The notes under the pieces were generated by a model. The model saw only the letters and a list, made by a program, of their open reading frames with translations, was not told the origin of the DNA and did no database searches. Position numbers and translations under genes: made by a program. A DNA stretch of 47,921 bases from Hominimerdicola alba (GTDB taxonomy: Bacteria; Bacillota; Clostridia; Oscillospirales; Ruminococcaceae), in contig NZ_FOKQ01000014.1 in the NCBI RefSeq assembly GCF_900112155.1, positions 1 to 47,921 of the forward strand. Direction: 5' to 3'. Each line of letters begins with the position of its first letter. The stretch's first letter is position 1. Shown here in pieces: positions 7,596-15,727 of the stretch.

Positions 7596-8834
7596 TTAGT
7601 ACAATTTACCGTCATAATACTGCAAAAGCAGCAGCGTAGCACCATCATAGCAGTTCTCTTCGAGGATATCCTCCTGTATTTCCCAACCCTTATCTGCGGT
7701 CGCCGTTATAGCATTGTTTACCGCAGGCATTTCGTCGATGATATGCTCGTCTTCCTCGAATATCTCTATCTCAATATCGTTAGATGCATCAAATATTCTC
7801 TGTGCCCTATCGCTTATCTGCGGTTCGTTCTTATAATACTTATTGTACAGAAGCTGCATTGCTTCATACGCTCGCTCAGATTCTTCCGTTGAATCAATAG
7901 GAAGATCAATGTCAAGCTCACCGCTTTCGATCATATTTTTGAACTCCTTCTCCATCTCCGCATCGATTTTTTCGTAATAGCTGTCACATACCCACCAATA
8001 GAGGGCATCATAACCTGCAATACGCAGATAAGGGTCGGAGCTTTGGGTCAGCGCAACTATGCTCAGCATTTCTGCCTCGTTTTCCAGAAAATATCCCTTG
8101 TGGTGCGCAAGCTCATGAGCATCGGTAACAATGCGATCCAGCGGCGCCTGATACTTACTGTGAGTAGGTTCCATCGTAAACGGATAGTTGTACCCTGTTA
8201 TATTCATTCGTTCAAGTATATCTGAGCAGAGCGCCGTTTTCACAGGCGGATAGTAACCATTCAGACGTGGGAATTCCTCACCCATCGACCGCATGGCATC
8301 TGCGATAAGAGACTGAGTTTCCTCCGCAGTCGGGAAAATCACAGTACCATCAGAAGATATCTCTATTTCCTCAGCAGCAGAATTCATCCCATCCACCGAA
8401 TATCTTACCAGCTTTTCCACCTCGTCATGGTTGAAATCTGTTCGAGCATCTGTCTCCCCTTTTCCGAGTACCGTCCCGCAGAAGGGTATGTACCAGGTCG
8501 GCATATAGATTAATAACGTACATACAAGAGCCATCAGCAGCGTTTTGAAATACACTGCACAGAACCTGCGGTACCTGCCCTTTTTGCGCAGGAAGATAAG
8601 CAGCAAAAGAAATATCACCGCAAACACCATTGCCGCGGCACCGATATACATAATAATCTCGCCTATCGCAAACGGAACAAGTCCTGTTACGCGGCTCACA
8701 CCGTTACATATATTATAGAAAATACTGTCCGTGTACCTGTCGCAAAATTCGGGAAAGAACCAAGCGGACCCCATCACCGCAGTGCATATCAACAGAACGA
8801 TAAGCACTCGCCAATATGAAGAAAGCTTCTTCAA
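7596..8834 (-). CDS. DUF3810 membrane zinc metallopeptidase-like protein
   Basis: 412 residues. Three hydrophobic segments fill the first part (about 9-27, 53-82, 95-117). A soluble domain then carries the zinc-protease signature DAHELAHHKG at about 239-247 (H240, E241, H244), with ENEAEM at 251-256 giving a likely third metal ligand. This layout matches DUF3810 membrane proteins, whose substrates are unknown. The start is a TTG at 8834: GGGAG lies 8-9 bases upstream on the minus strand, while the nearby ATG at 8842 stops after three codons. A sigma-A promoter is at 8870-8898 and a terminator at 7488, so it is transcribed alone. The C-terminal acidic part (about 330-380) is probably a flexible tail. 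Confidence 0.82.
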   Translation of the reverse strand: MKKLSSYWRVLIVLLICTAVMGSAWFFPEFCDRYTDSIFYNICNGVSRVTGLVPFAIGEIIMYIGAAAMVFAVIFLLLLIFLRKKGRYRRFCAVYFKTLLMALVCTLLIYMPTWYIPFCGTVLGKGETDARTDFNHDEVEKLVRYSVDGMNSAAEEIEISSDGTVIFPTAEETQSLIADAMRSMGEEFPRLNGYYPPVKTALCSDILERMNITGYNYPFTMEPTHSKYQAPLDRIVTDAHELAHHKGYFLENEAEMLSIVALTQSSDPYLRIAGYDALYWWVCDSYYEKIDAEMEKEFKNMIESGELDIDLPIDSTEESERAYEAMQLLYNKYYKNEPQISDRAQRIFDASNDIEIEIFEEDEHIIDEMPAVNNAITATADKGWEIQEDILEENCYDGATLLLLQYYDGKLY

Positions 8835-8869
8835 AATATCATCTCCCGTTTTACAAAATAACTGTCGTT

Positions 8870-8898
8870 ATTATATCAGACGACATTATAAAAGTCAA
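8870..8898 (-). promoter_or_regulatory. Sigma-A promoter for the DUF3810 gene
   Basis: On the minus strand, TTGACT (8898-8893) and TATAAT (8875-8870) are separated by 17 bases. The start would lie about 30 bases before the TTG start codon. Confidence 0.75.
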
Positions 8899-9092
8899 CA
8901 GAACGCTTTGTTAGAACTCCTTGATGTGGCGTCACGTCACTGACGTACAGCGTCCGTAGTAAAGACATAAATTGTATAGGATCACATCGTCAAAGCGAAT
9001 CAAATATATACTCAATGCTGTGAAGAATACACATTAATATGAGCTTCTATTATGAATAAGCAACGAATGATTAAGAAGATGTATCTAAATTA
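8899..9092. other. Intergenic stretch between divergent promoters
   Basis: Gene-free spacer between the DUF3810 promoter and the first BspA promoter. It contains the short palindrome ACGTCAcTGACGT near 8935. No other element is recognised. Confidence 0.3.
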
Positions 9093-9121
9093 TTGACATT
9101 GATAAGTACATGTGCTATCAT
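9093..9121 (+). promoter_or_regulatory. Sigma-A promoter of first BspA-like gene
   Basis: TTGACA (9093-9098) and TATCAT (9116-9121) with 17 bases between. Spelling is nearly the same as the promoter of the second BspA-like gene (19706-19734): both begin TTGACATT and end GCTATCAT. It fixes the translation start at 9183, because an in-frame ATG at 9093 would lie inside the promoter. Confidence 0.82.
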
Positions 9122-9182
9122 ATTCAGGGGAATATTGATATATATTGCAATATTCAAATTGATAATTTGGGAGGACAAAATT

Positions 9183-11327
9183 ATGCAGATGAAAAAAATT
9201 TTAGCAGTAGTAATGTCGCTTTGTATGACAGCAGGTGCTGTCAGCAATGGTGCACCTGTTATCACACAGGGAATAATTGCACAGGCTGATTCTGTCGATG
9301 GCAGCTGTTATTCCTTTGATGAGGCAACAGGTGTGCTTACACTAAGGGGAACGGTAGATCGTGATTCATTAATTGAAATTCTCAAAACTAGCAGGGATAA
9401 AGTCATATCCATTGTCGCTGAAGAAGGAACAGTTTTTCCTGAAAATAGCAGTGAGCTGTTTTTGGGCTTTAGTTATTGTACTTCCATCGATCTTTCTAAT
9501 GCAGATACGAGCAATGTTACAGACATGAGCAATATGTTCGAGCGCTGTTATAAAGTGAAAACCATCGATGTAAGCGGTTTCGATACAAGTAATGTAACAG
9601 ATATGAGCAGTATGTTCGATGAATGTCTTGAATTGACATCACTTGATCTGAGTGGGTTTGATACAAGTAAGGTCACAAATTTCAAAAGAATGTTTGATAC
9701 CTGCCAAAAATTGACAACACTTGATATAAGTGGATTTGATACAAGCAACGTAACAGATATGAGCTGTATGTTCTGTGGATGTCTTGAATTGTCATCGCTT
9801 GATCTGAGCGGATTTGATACAGGCAAAGTTACTGATATGCATCTGATGTTCATAAGGTGCACCGCTCTGACAGAACTTGATCTGAGCAGCTTTGATACAA
9901 GTAATGTCATTGATATGTCTTCGATGTTCTTCCATTGTTCCAACCTGATAGAACTTGATCTGAGCAGTTTTGACACGAGCCTTGCATCTGATGAGAATAA
10001 TCGCAAGGCAAGTGTACGCAATATGTTTGAAGGTTGCTACACGCTGCAATTCCTCACTCTCGGTGAGAAGTTTACTGAAATAACAGAAAAAATGGAACTG
10101 CAATGCAGCTACAAAGGCTGGGCAAACGCCAATGACCCAGCAAATCTCGTCAGCGGTGAACATGAATATGCGGTCATCAAAAACGAAGGCAAAAACACCT
10201 ACGTCCGTCGTTTCTCCTATTTGCATTATCTCAAATATCCCACCAACATCAAAGTAGAATACAGCGAAAAATACCGTCAGGTGAGATTCACATGGAACAA
10301 AGTCAACAGAGCTGACAGGTACGGTATAGCTGTATATCTTGCAGGCAAATGGAAAGTACAGGCCCAGAATATAACTGACACTACCTATACCTCTCCTAAG
10401 AATCTCACAACAGGCATGACCTACAAAGTAGCTATTGCAGCAAGAGTTAATGGCAAATGGGATACAGAAAACGCTATCAAAAATGCTGTTACCTGTAACA
10501 TAGGCGGCAATAATTCCTATGTCAAGCCTGACAGAGAGCTCGTATTTGGTGCGGATCTATATGTTATGGACGATGACATCACTATGTATCTCGGACCCGA
10601 TACAAGCTACGGTAAAGTTACAACGATTCCCGGAAAATCTTACCTTCAGGAACTCGGCGTTATGAATAATAACGATAACTGGGTATTTACATTGTATAGA
10701 GGACAGTACGGCTGGGTACAGGTCGTGAATGAATTTGGCGATAGACAGATCCAAATTCCACAATATTTATATCCTATAGTTGCTAAGCCTGTTATCTATC
10801 TTTATCCCGAAAATGAGACAGATGTTCATGTTGAGGTGGAGCTGACCGAAGCAGATCTTGCCACTACCTATCCTAAATACAACAACGGCTGGGATGTAGT
10901 CGCTAAGCCAGACGGATCACTTGTGAACAAGGCTGACGGCTCTCATCACAGATACCTGTTCTGGGACGCTGTAAACTGCCGAACCGAATTTGATTTTTCT
11001 AAGGGATTCTGTGTTGCAGGCAGTGACACCGAGAGTTTCCTCAAAGAAAAACTCAGATATATGGGTCTGAATGAAGATGAGATGAATGAGTTTATCGTAT
11101 ACTGGCTGCCACAAATGGAGCACAACAAGTATAATCTCATATCCTTCCAGAGTGAAAAATATACAGATTCTGCAAAGCTGAACATCACACCCACACCCGA
11201 CAGTATGCTGCGCGTATTTATGACATATGCACCTCTTGAAGATGCTGTGGACATCGAACCGCAGGAGCTTTCCACATTTGAAAGAAAAGGCTTCACAGTT
11301 GTTGAATGGGGCGGTTCCGAAATATAA
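9183..11327 (+). CDS. Secreted BspA-like (DUF285) protein with Fn3, SH3b and KPVIYLYP domains
   Basis: 714 residues from ATG 9183, preceded by GGGAGGACAAAATT. A signal peptide covers about 1-35 (KKILAVVMSLCMTAGAV, possible cut after AQA). Residues about 100-290 contain seven DUF285 units of 26 residues with the pattern LDLSGFDTSNVTDMSxMF, leucine-rich-repeat-like and typical of bacterial surface adhesins. An Fn3-like module follows at about 352-440, nearly identical to those of the cellulase and the second BspA protein. Next comes an SH3b-like stretch (about 455-515, TMYLGPDTSYGKV ... YGWVQV). Residues 535-714 form a conserved domain marked by KPVIYLYP, YNNGWDVVAKPDGSL, YLFWDA and NEFIVYWLP; I know it from other Firmicute surface proteins but not its function. 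A strong terminator follows. Likely a substrate- or surface-binding protein; no enzyme signature is seen. Confidence 0.85.
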   Translation: MQMKKILAVVMSLCMTAGAVSNGAPVITQGIIAQADSVDGSCYSFDEATGVLTLRGTVDRDSLIEILKTSRDKVISIVAEEGTVFPENSSELFLGFSYCTSIDLSNADTSNVTDMSNMFERCYKVKTIDVSGFDTSNVTDMSSMFDECLELTSLDLSGFDTSKVTNFKRMFDTCQKLTTLDISGFDTSNVTDMSCMFCGCLELSSLDLSGFDTGKVTDMHLMFIRCTALTELDLSSFDTSNVIDMSSMFFHCSNLIELDLSSFDTSLASDENNRKASVRNMFEGCYTLQFLTLGEKFTEITEKMELQCSYKGWANANDPANLVSGEHEYAVIKNEGKNTYVRRFSYLHYLKYPTNIKVEYSEKYRQVRFTWNKVNRADRYGIAVYLAGKWKVQAQNITDTTYTSPKNLTTGMTYKVAIAARVNGKWDTENAIKNAVTCNIGGNNSYVKPDRELVFGADLYVMDDDITMYLGPDTSYGKVTTIPGKSYLQELGVMNNNDNWVFTLYRGQYGWVQVVNEFGDRQIQIPQYLYPIVAKPVIYLYPENETDVHVEVELTEADLATTYPKYNNGWDVVAKPDGSLVNKADGSHHRYLFWDAVNCRTEFDFSKGFCVAGSDTESFLKEKLRYMGLNEDEMNEFIVYWLPQMEHNKYNLISFQSEKYTDSAKLNITPTPDSMLRVFMTYAPLEDAVDIEPQELSTFERKGFTVVEWGGSEI

Positions 11328-11355
11328 TGATCGTGTTAACGTGATACATTTTTAA

Positions 11356-11418
11356 AGGGCTGTGTCAGCCGTGTGAGAGATCATACTCTCATGCGGCTGT
11401 TCACAGCCCTCGTTTTTT
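11356..11418 (+). terminator. Long rho-independent terminator
   Basis: AGGGCTGTG, CAGCCG and TGAGAG pair in order with CTCTCA, CGGCTG and CACAGCCCT, giving a long stem with two small internal bulges and a 6-base loop, followed by CGTTTTTT. It ends the BspA-like gene. Confidence 0.92.
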
Positions 11419-11689
11419 ATCCTCTACCAGCAAGAAGACTCTCAATTTTAAGTTAGAAGATGAATTACGACCATTTTGACAATAAACTGTAGGGCGGAAG
11501 TCGAGCAAGTCACCGCATTCTTCCTCAAGAATTACTTTGATCTTGTCTATGTAATCACACAACCTCAGTATCTCTATCCAGTTGCAATGACACAGAACAT
11601 CAGCCTATTCAGGCTCATGCTTACTGTTTTTCAGAAGTGTGGTTTGAATAGTTCTGTTCAAAAAAATTTGTAAAGCAATATGAGTAACA
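11419..11689. other. Spacer without a convincing gene
   Basis: A 65-codon open frame on the plus strand (11476-11673) has no ribosome binding site. It contains PQYLYPVA, reminiscent of PQYLYPIVA in the adjacent BspA-like protein, which may be chance or a decayed duplicate. A terminator-like hairpin follows directly, so some plus-strand RNA may have been made here once. Confidence 0.3.
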
Positions 11690-11720
11690 GGGCTGTTTCA
11701 CCAAGCAACAGCCCCGTTTT
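11690..11720 (+). terminator. Terminator-like hairpin
   Basis: GGGCTGTT (11690-11697) pairs with AACAGCCC (11707-11714), followed by CGTTTT. It belongs to the recurring GGGCTGTTGC hairpin group of this window (see 15581, 22205, 25813). Confidence 0.6.
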
Positions 11721-11742
11721 AATTTTCGCTAAAGCACAAATA

Positions 11743-11781
11743 AAAACGGATAGTCGTCTGCTTAGGACGATTATCCGTTTT
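11743..11781 (-). terminator. Terminator of the GH9 cellulase gene
   Basis: AAAACGGATAGTCGTC pairs with GACGATTATCCGTTTT (one mismatch) 31 bases beyond the cellulase stop. T-runs occur on both strands. The same AAAACGGATAGTCGTCTG text recurs in the terminator of the second BspA-like gene at 17350-17392. Confidence 0.88.
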
Positions 11782-11811
11782 GTTTTTAATAAATTGGATC
11801 AATGAAGTCTA

Positions 11812-14800
11812 TCACTTTATAGTAACAGTACGGGCATATTTGATAGCAGTTGCTGTATCCCATTTGCCGTTCACCCTTGCGGCGATCGCTACCTTATATG
11901 TTACGCCGGGAGTCAGATTTTTGGGAGAAGTGTAGGTAGTGCCTGTGATATCCTGCTTCTGAACTCTCCACTTGCCTGCCAGATAAACTGCTATTCCGTA
12001 TCTGTCAGCACCTTCTACCTTATCCCATGTAAATCTTACCTGATGGTACTTCTCACTGTAATCGACCTTAATATTGATCGGATAAGGGACTGGTTCTGAA
12101 CCGCCGAACCGATCGTTCATGAATGATGACATCCAGACCAGAGAAGCGTTCCAGCTGACGGAAACCTCATTTACAGTCCATGCCTCAGGACTGTCAGCAT
12201 AGCACTTCTGAGCAGCTAAAGTGCCTCTTTTATAGCCGAGACCACGAAGGTATTTATCATTATTAATATATGAGCAGGGACCGCCTGCAAGAACACCTGC
12301 GGGTGCCGCCGGGAAGGACGGATCGATACTGTTTGCCCAGTATTTGTGGCGTGGCGATCCCATTGCCTTATCACCGTAGCCTGATACATAAGAGAAGCCC
12401 AGACCGTTTCGTCCGAAGAGGTAATCAAGTGCTTCGGCTGCACCGTTCCGATAAATATATTTGTCGTTATCAGTATCATAAGCATAAGCCAGTACCATAG
12501 CGTTGTTGATAACGAAGGAGTTGGAACCATACTCATAACCTGTGTACACATCTCCATCGCCGATACCGATATAGTCCCCGAAAGTCGAACTCTTGTAAGG
12601 TATGCCCATGCCTTCTTTATACATCTGAATAATATATCGATCAGCAATTTTTTGGATAGAATTGACAATAGTCTTCCTGTCAGCAGAAGATGTCTTGTCG
12701 CTCAGGTAGAGTGAAAGAGTGCCCATACCCGCAGTATTGCCCCAATTGAAGGAACTGAGCGAACCGTTGTTCTCGCCGCCGCTCAGGCAGGAAGTCAAGC
12801 TGAATGCCTTATCCTGACCTGACGGATCATTATAATTATTATAGCGTTTTAAGAAGCCATAGTAAGCCGAGTCCCCTGTTGTTGCATAAAGTTCACAAGC
12901 TGCCCAGTAAGCATCGTCAACTACATAGGTGTCACCGAAATTGTTGTATCCGCCGAATTCACTGGGAGCAAAGTAAGGATCATCATAGTAATAGCCACTT
13001 GTAACGTCCCATTTGGCTTGCTTAGCCATGATAGCCTTCCAGCTGTTCTGTGCATTTTGCAGACACTCTTTTGCGAAATCATCATCTATGCCCTTCCACA
13101 GACGTGAAGCCTGTGCAGCACAAGCGATCATGTTGAATGTGGCTGCATACGTAGGAGGTCTGACGATACGGTAAGGATAAATGTCCTCCATTGTTATGTG
13201 CGTCCATTTGAGCAATGACGTGAGTGGAAAACCTTCCCACTCATAGTTCTGCACTGAATGATATACAAAGCCGTCCTCATTTATCATTTTGAACATCCAC
13301 TCCAGCTCTACCCTTGCTTCATCAAGTATATCGGGAGCATTATCCTTATTTTCGGGGACAGCTATCGTGCCGTCAGTCCACTTGCGTGTATTGCCTCTCC
13401 TCTTGGAGAACTCATAAGCGTTCTGAAGTGTCCATACGGAGAAACCGCCTTCGACAACGTGCTTACCGTGGTCGCTTGCAGCGTACCATCCGCCTGTAAC
13501 GTCGATCTTCTTATCCTTCTCGCCATCAGAGAAGTCATCTTCGTAAGTCTTTACCCACTTGCTCTGTACATAAGCCATATCGGGGTTATGAATCATACCG
13601 TGAGCCAGCATACTCTTATCACCTGATGTGATGTACTCAGACTCTATCCGTACTCCTGAGCGGTTCTGATAGAAGTAGTTCATGGAATCCCTCAGCAGCT
13701 GATCATCATAGATCTGTCTGTCTATCCTGAATGGACTGCTCTCGTTCATCGTATAAGTTTTCATAGTTACGGGATTTGTCCATAAAAGCTTATCACCGCT
13801 GAGCTTTGTATCGTTTACATTTTTAGAATTCATCACCTGAGTGCCGCTTACGCCGACTGTATCCTTAACGAATATCGTGTACTCGCCCACAGTTCTGAAA
13901 TCCGAGAAATCAATGATATGTACGTTGGCACCTGAGTCCTTGTATCTTGTGTATATTGTGGCCGATTTAACTGCTGTATCCTTACCTGTACCCGAATCAG
14001 GATCGCTGCCGAATACCTTAGTTTTGCCTGTGTACTTTACGTTGCCCGATCTGTCACGTATCTCAAAATCCAGTGGCTTATCAGCATCGGTAACATAAGA
14101 AGCCCTCTTTTCCAGCTGAGGATAGTAACCGATCTGATTCAGACGAACGTTGCTTTCGGGTCTTACAACGCCCCACTCGTTATTATCACTATCGATAAAA
14201 TATCCACCGGTAGTGTCGATCAGAGACAGATCATCGAATTTGAGTACCGTACCGTTTGGGAAGCAGTCTACCGGCTGATACCGACCCTGTCCGCCGTAGT
14301 GGAATGCCCACTCAGCAACATCAATATCTTCTTTAGCTGTAAACACAGCATCGAAGGTGTTGTCGCCTTTAGCGATCTTTACGCATTCCCACGTCTGATT
14401 GAAATCATCATTGCCGCAGTTGTTGTGCCAAGCTTCAACAGTTCCGCCGTAGTTACCGATCCTGGTGTACAGCTCACCCTCATTGGAAGAATTGACCTTC
14501 CAGTGTACCTTGTAAGTATGACCCTTTAGTATCACTAAATTTCTGCAACGGAACTGAAGATCCCATCTTGACTCGGGACCATCGTTGTTCAGTATCGTTA
14601 CATTGTAAGTGCCGTCTGAAATATCGAAGTCCTGCCGTGCCGGTGCATACTCTAATGTGTGCCAGGGAAGACCCATGCCTGCCTCGAAGTCAGACTGGAT
14701 AAGTATCAGTTCATCTGCTGCAAACACACTCATAGGTGCAGATGCGGCTGCTGCCGATAAACCAGCGGTAATCGCCACAAGCCCTGCGACGATACGTTTC

Positions 14801-14814
14801 ATTGTCTTGTGCAT
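11812..14814 (-). CDS. Secreted GH9 cellulase with N-terminal CBM-like, Ig-like and C-terminal Fn3 modules
   Basis: 1000 residues from ATG 14814, preceded by AAAAGGAGGGTCAAGAGAAA on the minus strand. A signal peptide is at 1-33 (ends SVFAA). Residues about 38-205 look like a CBM4/9-type beta-sandwich (SDFEAGMGLPWHTLE ... FDDLSLID). About 220-330 is the CelD_N Ig-like domain (VRLNQIGYYP, GEYTIFV). About 360-900 is the GH9 (alpha/alpha)6 barrel. Catalytic landmarks are GGWYAASDHGK (base candidate D448), SPRHKYW (H823), PAGVLAGGP and AWTVNEVSVSWNAS (acid E883). The usual DAGD motif reads AASD, so the first aspartate is alanine at 445. An Fn3-like module fills 910-1000. No dockerin is seen. It hydrolyses beta-1,4-glucan outside the cell; activity of this variant is uncertain. 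Confidence 0.9.
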   Translation of the reverse strand: MHKTMKRIVAGLVAITAGLSAAAASAPMSVFAADELILIQSDFEAGMGLPWHTLEYAPARQDFDISDGTYNVTILNNDGPESRWDLQFRCRNLVILKGHTYKVHWKVNSSNEGELYTRIGNYGGTVEAWHNNCGNDDFNQTWECVKIAKGDNTFDAVFTAKEDIDVAEWAFHYGGQGRYQPVDCFPNGTVLKFDDLSLIDTTGGYFIDSDNNEWGVVRPESNVRLNQIGYYPQLEKRASYVTDADKPLDFEIRDRSGNVKYTGKTKVFGSDPDSGTGKDTAVKSATIYTRYKDSGANVHIIDFSDFRTVGEYTIFVKDTVGVSGTQVMNSKNVNDTKLSGDKLLWTNPVTMKTYTMNESSPFRIDRQIYDDQLLRDSMNYFYQNRSGVRIESEYITSGDKSMLAHGMIHNPDMAYVQSKWVKTYEDDFSDGEKDKKIDVTGGWYAASDHGKHVVEGGFSVWTLQNAYEFSKRRGNTRKWTDGTIAVPENKDNAPDILDEARVELEWMFKMINEDGFVYHSVQNYEWEGFPLTSLLKWTHITMEDIYPYRIVRPPTYAATFNMIACAAQASRLWKGIDDDFAKECLQNAQNSWKAIMAKQAKWDVTSGYYYDDPYFAPSEFGGYNNFGDTYVVDDAYWAACELYATTGDSAYYGFLKRYNNYNDPSGQDKAFSLTSCLSGGENNGSLSSFNWGNTAGMGTLSLYLSDKTSSADRKTIVNSIQKIADRYIIQMYKEGMGIPYKSSTFGDYIGIGDGDVYTGYEYGSNSFVINNAMVLAYAYDTDNDKYIYRNGAAEALDYLFGRNGLGFSYVSGYGDKAMGSPRHKYWANSIDPSFPAAPAGVLAGGPCSYINNDKYLRGLGYKRGTLAAQKCYADSPEAWTVNEVSVSWNASLVWMSSFMNDRFGGSEPVPYPINIKVDYSEKYHQVRFTWDKVEGADRYGIAVYLAGKWRVQKQDITGTTYTSPKNLTPGVTYKVAIAARVNGKWDTATAIKYARTVTIK

Positions 14815-14911
14815 TTTCTCTTGACCCTCCTTTTGAAAATAAAAGAACTTAAATCTGATACGGCTGTAACTTACAGTAAACGAAATATATACCTGAAACA
14901 GCCATAGCCAC

Positions 14912-14920
14912 ATTATAACA
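14912..14920 (-). promoter_or_regulatory. Extended -10 promoter of the cellulase gene
   Basis: On the minus strand TGTTATAAT gives a TG-N-TATAAT extended -10 about 98 bases before the start codon. No good -35 is seen at 17 bases, as expected for this class. Confidence 0.5.
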
Positions 14921-15229
14921 GTGATGGACAATTCACAGTCATTACGCTGTTATGTCCGATAGATATTATATCACATTGCTTTTCAAATTGCAATGATTTA
15001 ATAATATAATTTCATTTTTTTTCAATCCAACCCTCTGCCGTATCAGATTTCCGCAGTATATAAAAATCATGACACATAGATAATTTACAAAATCGATGAA
15101 TCTAGCCAAGCAGCGTAAATACGCCGTTTTAGGATGATGATATATGAACAAGCAATTTGTCAAAATATAAGCTAATAATATCCAAAGATCATTGGATATT
15201 TCTGCAATATTTAATAAAGGAGAATTCTT
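14921..15229. other. Intergenic region between divergent genes
   Basis: AT-rich spacer between the cellulase and the small HTH gene. It holds a small hairpin ATCCAA-N6-TTGGAT (15179-15196) 33 bases before the HTH start codon. No gene or RNA is recognised. Confidence 0.35.
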
Positions 15230-15529
15230 ATGACAAAAGAACAAAAAACAGAATTTATGTGCAAACTCATGGCTCTTATAGATGAGTATATTGATGTAGA
15301 AGATGTAGGTGTTGAACATGTGCCCTCTGTAACTACAACAGAAAAAGCCCCTGCTGAAATGCTGACTGTTAAAGAATGTACCCAACAGTTCGAAGGCATT
15401 TCCGAACATACTATCAGACAGTTAGCTGCGAGAGGAGAAATAATCTCTGTAAGGGCAGGTGCCGGCAAACACGGAAAGATACTACTTATCAATAAGGCAT
15501 CGCTTATGAAGAGATTAGGATTCATCTAA
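15230..15529 (+). CDS. Small helix-turn-helix DNA-binding protein (excisionase-like)
   Basis: 99 residues, with ATG after AAAGGAGAATTCTT. The C-terminal half has the MerR/excisionase-type arrangement LTVKECTQQFEGISEHTIRQ, then LAARGEIISVRAGAGKHGKI and LLINKASLMKRLGF: helix-turn-helix, then the beta-hairpin wing. The first 45 residues are acidic and of unknown role. Such 70-100 residue proteins are common in Ruminococcus mobile elements as Xis-like or regulatory proteins, but no integrase is adjacent here. Two hairpins follow the stop. It may be a leftover of an element or a standalone regulator. Confidence 0.75.
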   Translation: MTKEQKTEFMCKLMALIDEYIDVEDVGVEHVPSVTTTEKAPAEMLTVKECTQQFEGISEHTIRQLAARGEIISVRAGAGKHGKILLINKASLMKRLGFI

Positions 15530-15580
15530 TTAAATACATTCATGGCATATCTCTATATAAAGTCTTACATTCGTAAAACT

Positions 15581-15607
15581 GAGGCTGTTGCACACCGCAG
15601 CAGCCTC
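15581..15607 (+). repeat. GAGGCTG...CAGCCTC hairpin
   Basis: GAGGCTGTTGC pairs with GCAGCAGCCTC (one wobble) around ACACC. There is no real T-tract after it. It resembles other GGCTGTTGC hairpins in the window and could instead be a transposon end. Confidence 0.45.
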
Positions 15608-15679
15608 CTTACCTTTGTGAAAAGCCAGAACAATATAACACATTGTAATATATCACCCATTTTCAGAGCAAACTTCCCC

Positions 15680-15707
15680 AAGCCCCGACGAAAGCCGGGG
15701 CTTTTTT
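15680..15707. terminator. Rho-independent terminator
   Basis: AAGCCCCG pairs with CGGGGCTT and six T's follow on the plus strand. It is placed after the small HTH gene and before the 3' end of the opposite transposase. Confidence 0.8.
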
Positions 15708-15727
15708 GACGGTATTTGAGAAAAACA

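Noticed and set aside
9093-9182. Upstream extension of the first BspA protein to an ATG at 9093
   Set aside because: The ATG coincides with the TTGACA promoter box and lacks a ribosome site; 9183 has both a site and a signal peptide.
9548-10226. Long open frames opposite the DUF285 repeats, also at 17728-19134
   Set aside because: They mirror the 78-base repeat of the coding strand; the repeating translation is a by-product of the BspA genes.
11476-11673. 65-codon plus-strand frame after the first BspA gene
   Set aside because: No ribosome binding site, no recognisable domain; the PQYLYPVA resemblance to the neighbouring protein is too short to support a gene.
12216-12668. 150-codon frame inside the cellulase gene
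   Set aside because: Same strand, different frame, fully inside a well-supported GH9 domain.
11812-14814. Dockerin-bearing cellulosomal enzyme
   Set aside because: No duplicated calcium-binding dockerin repeat is present; the C-terminus is an Fn3-like module.
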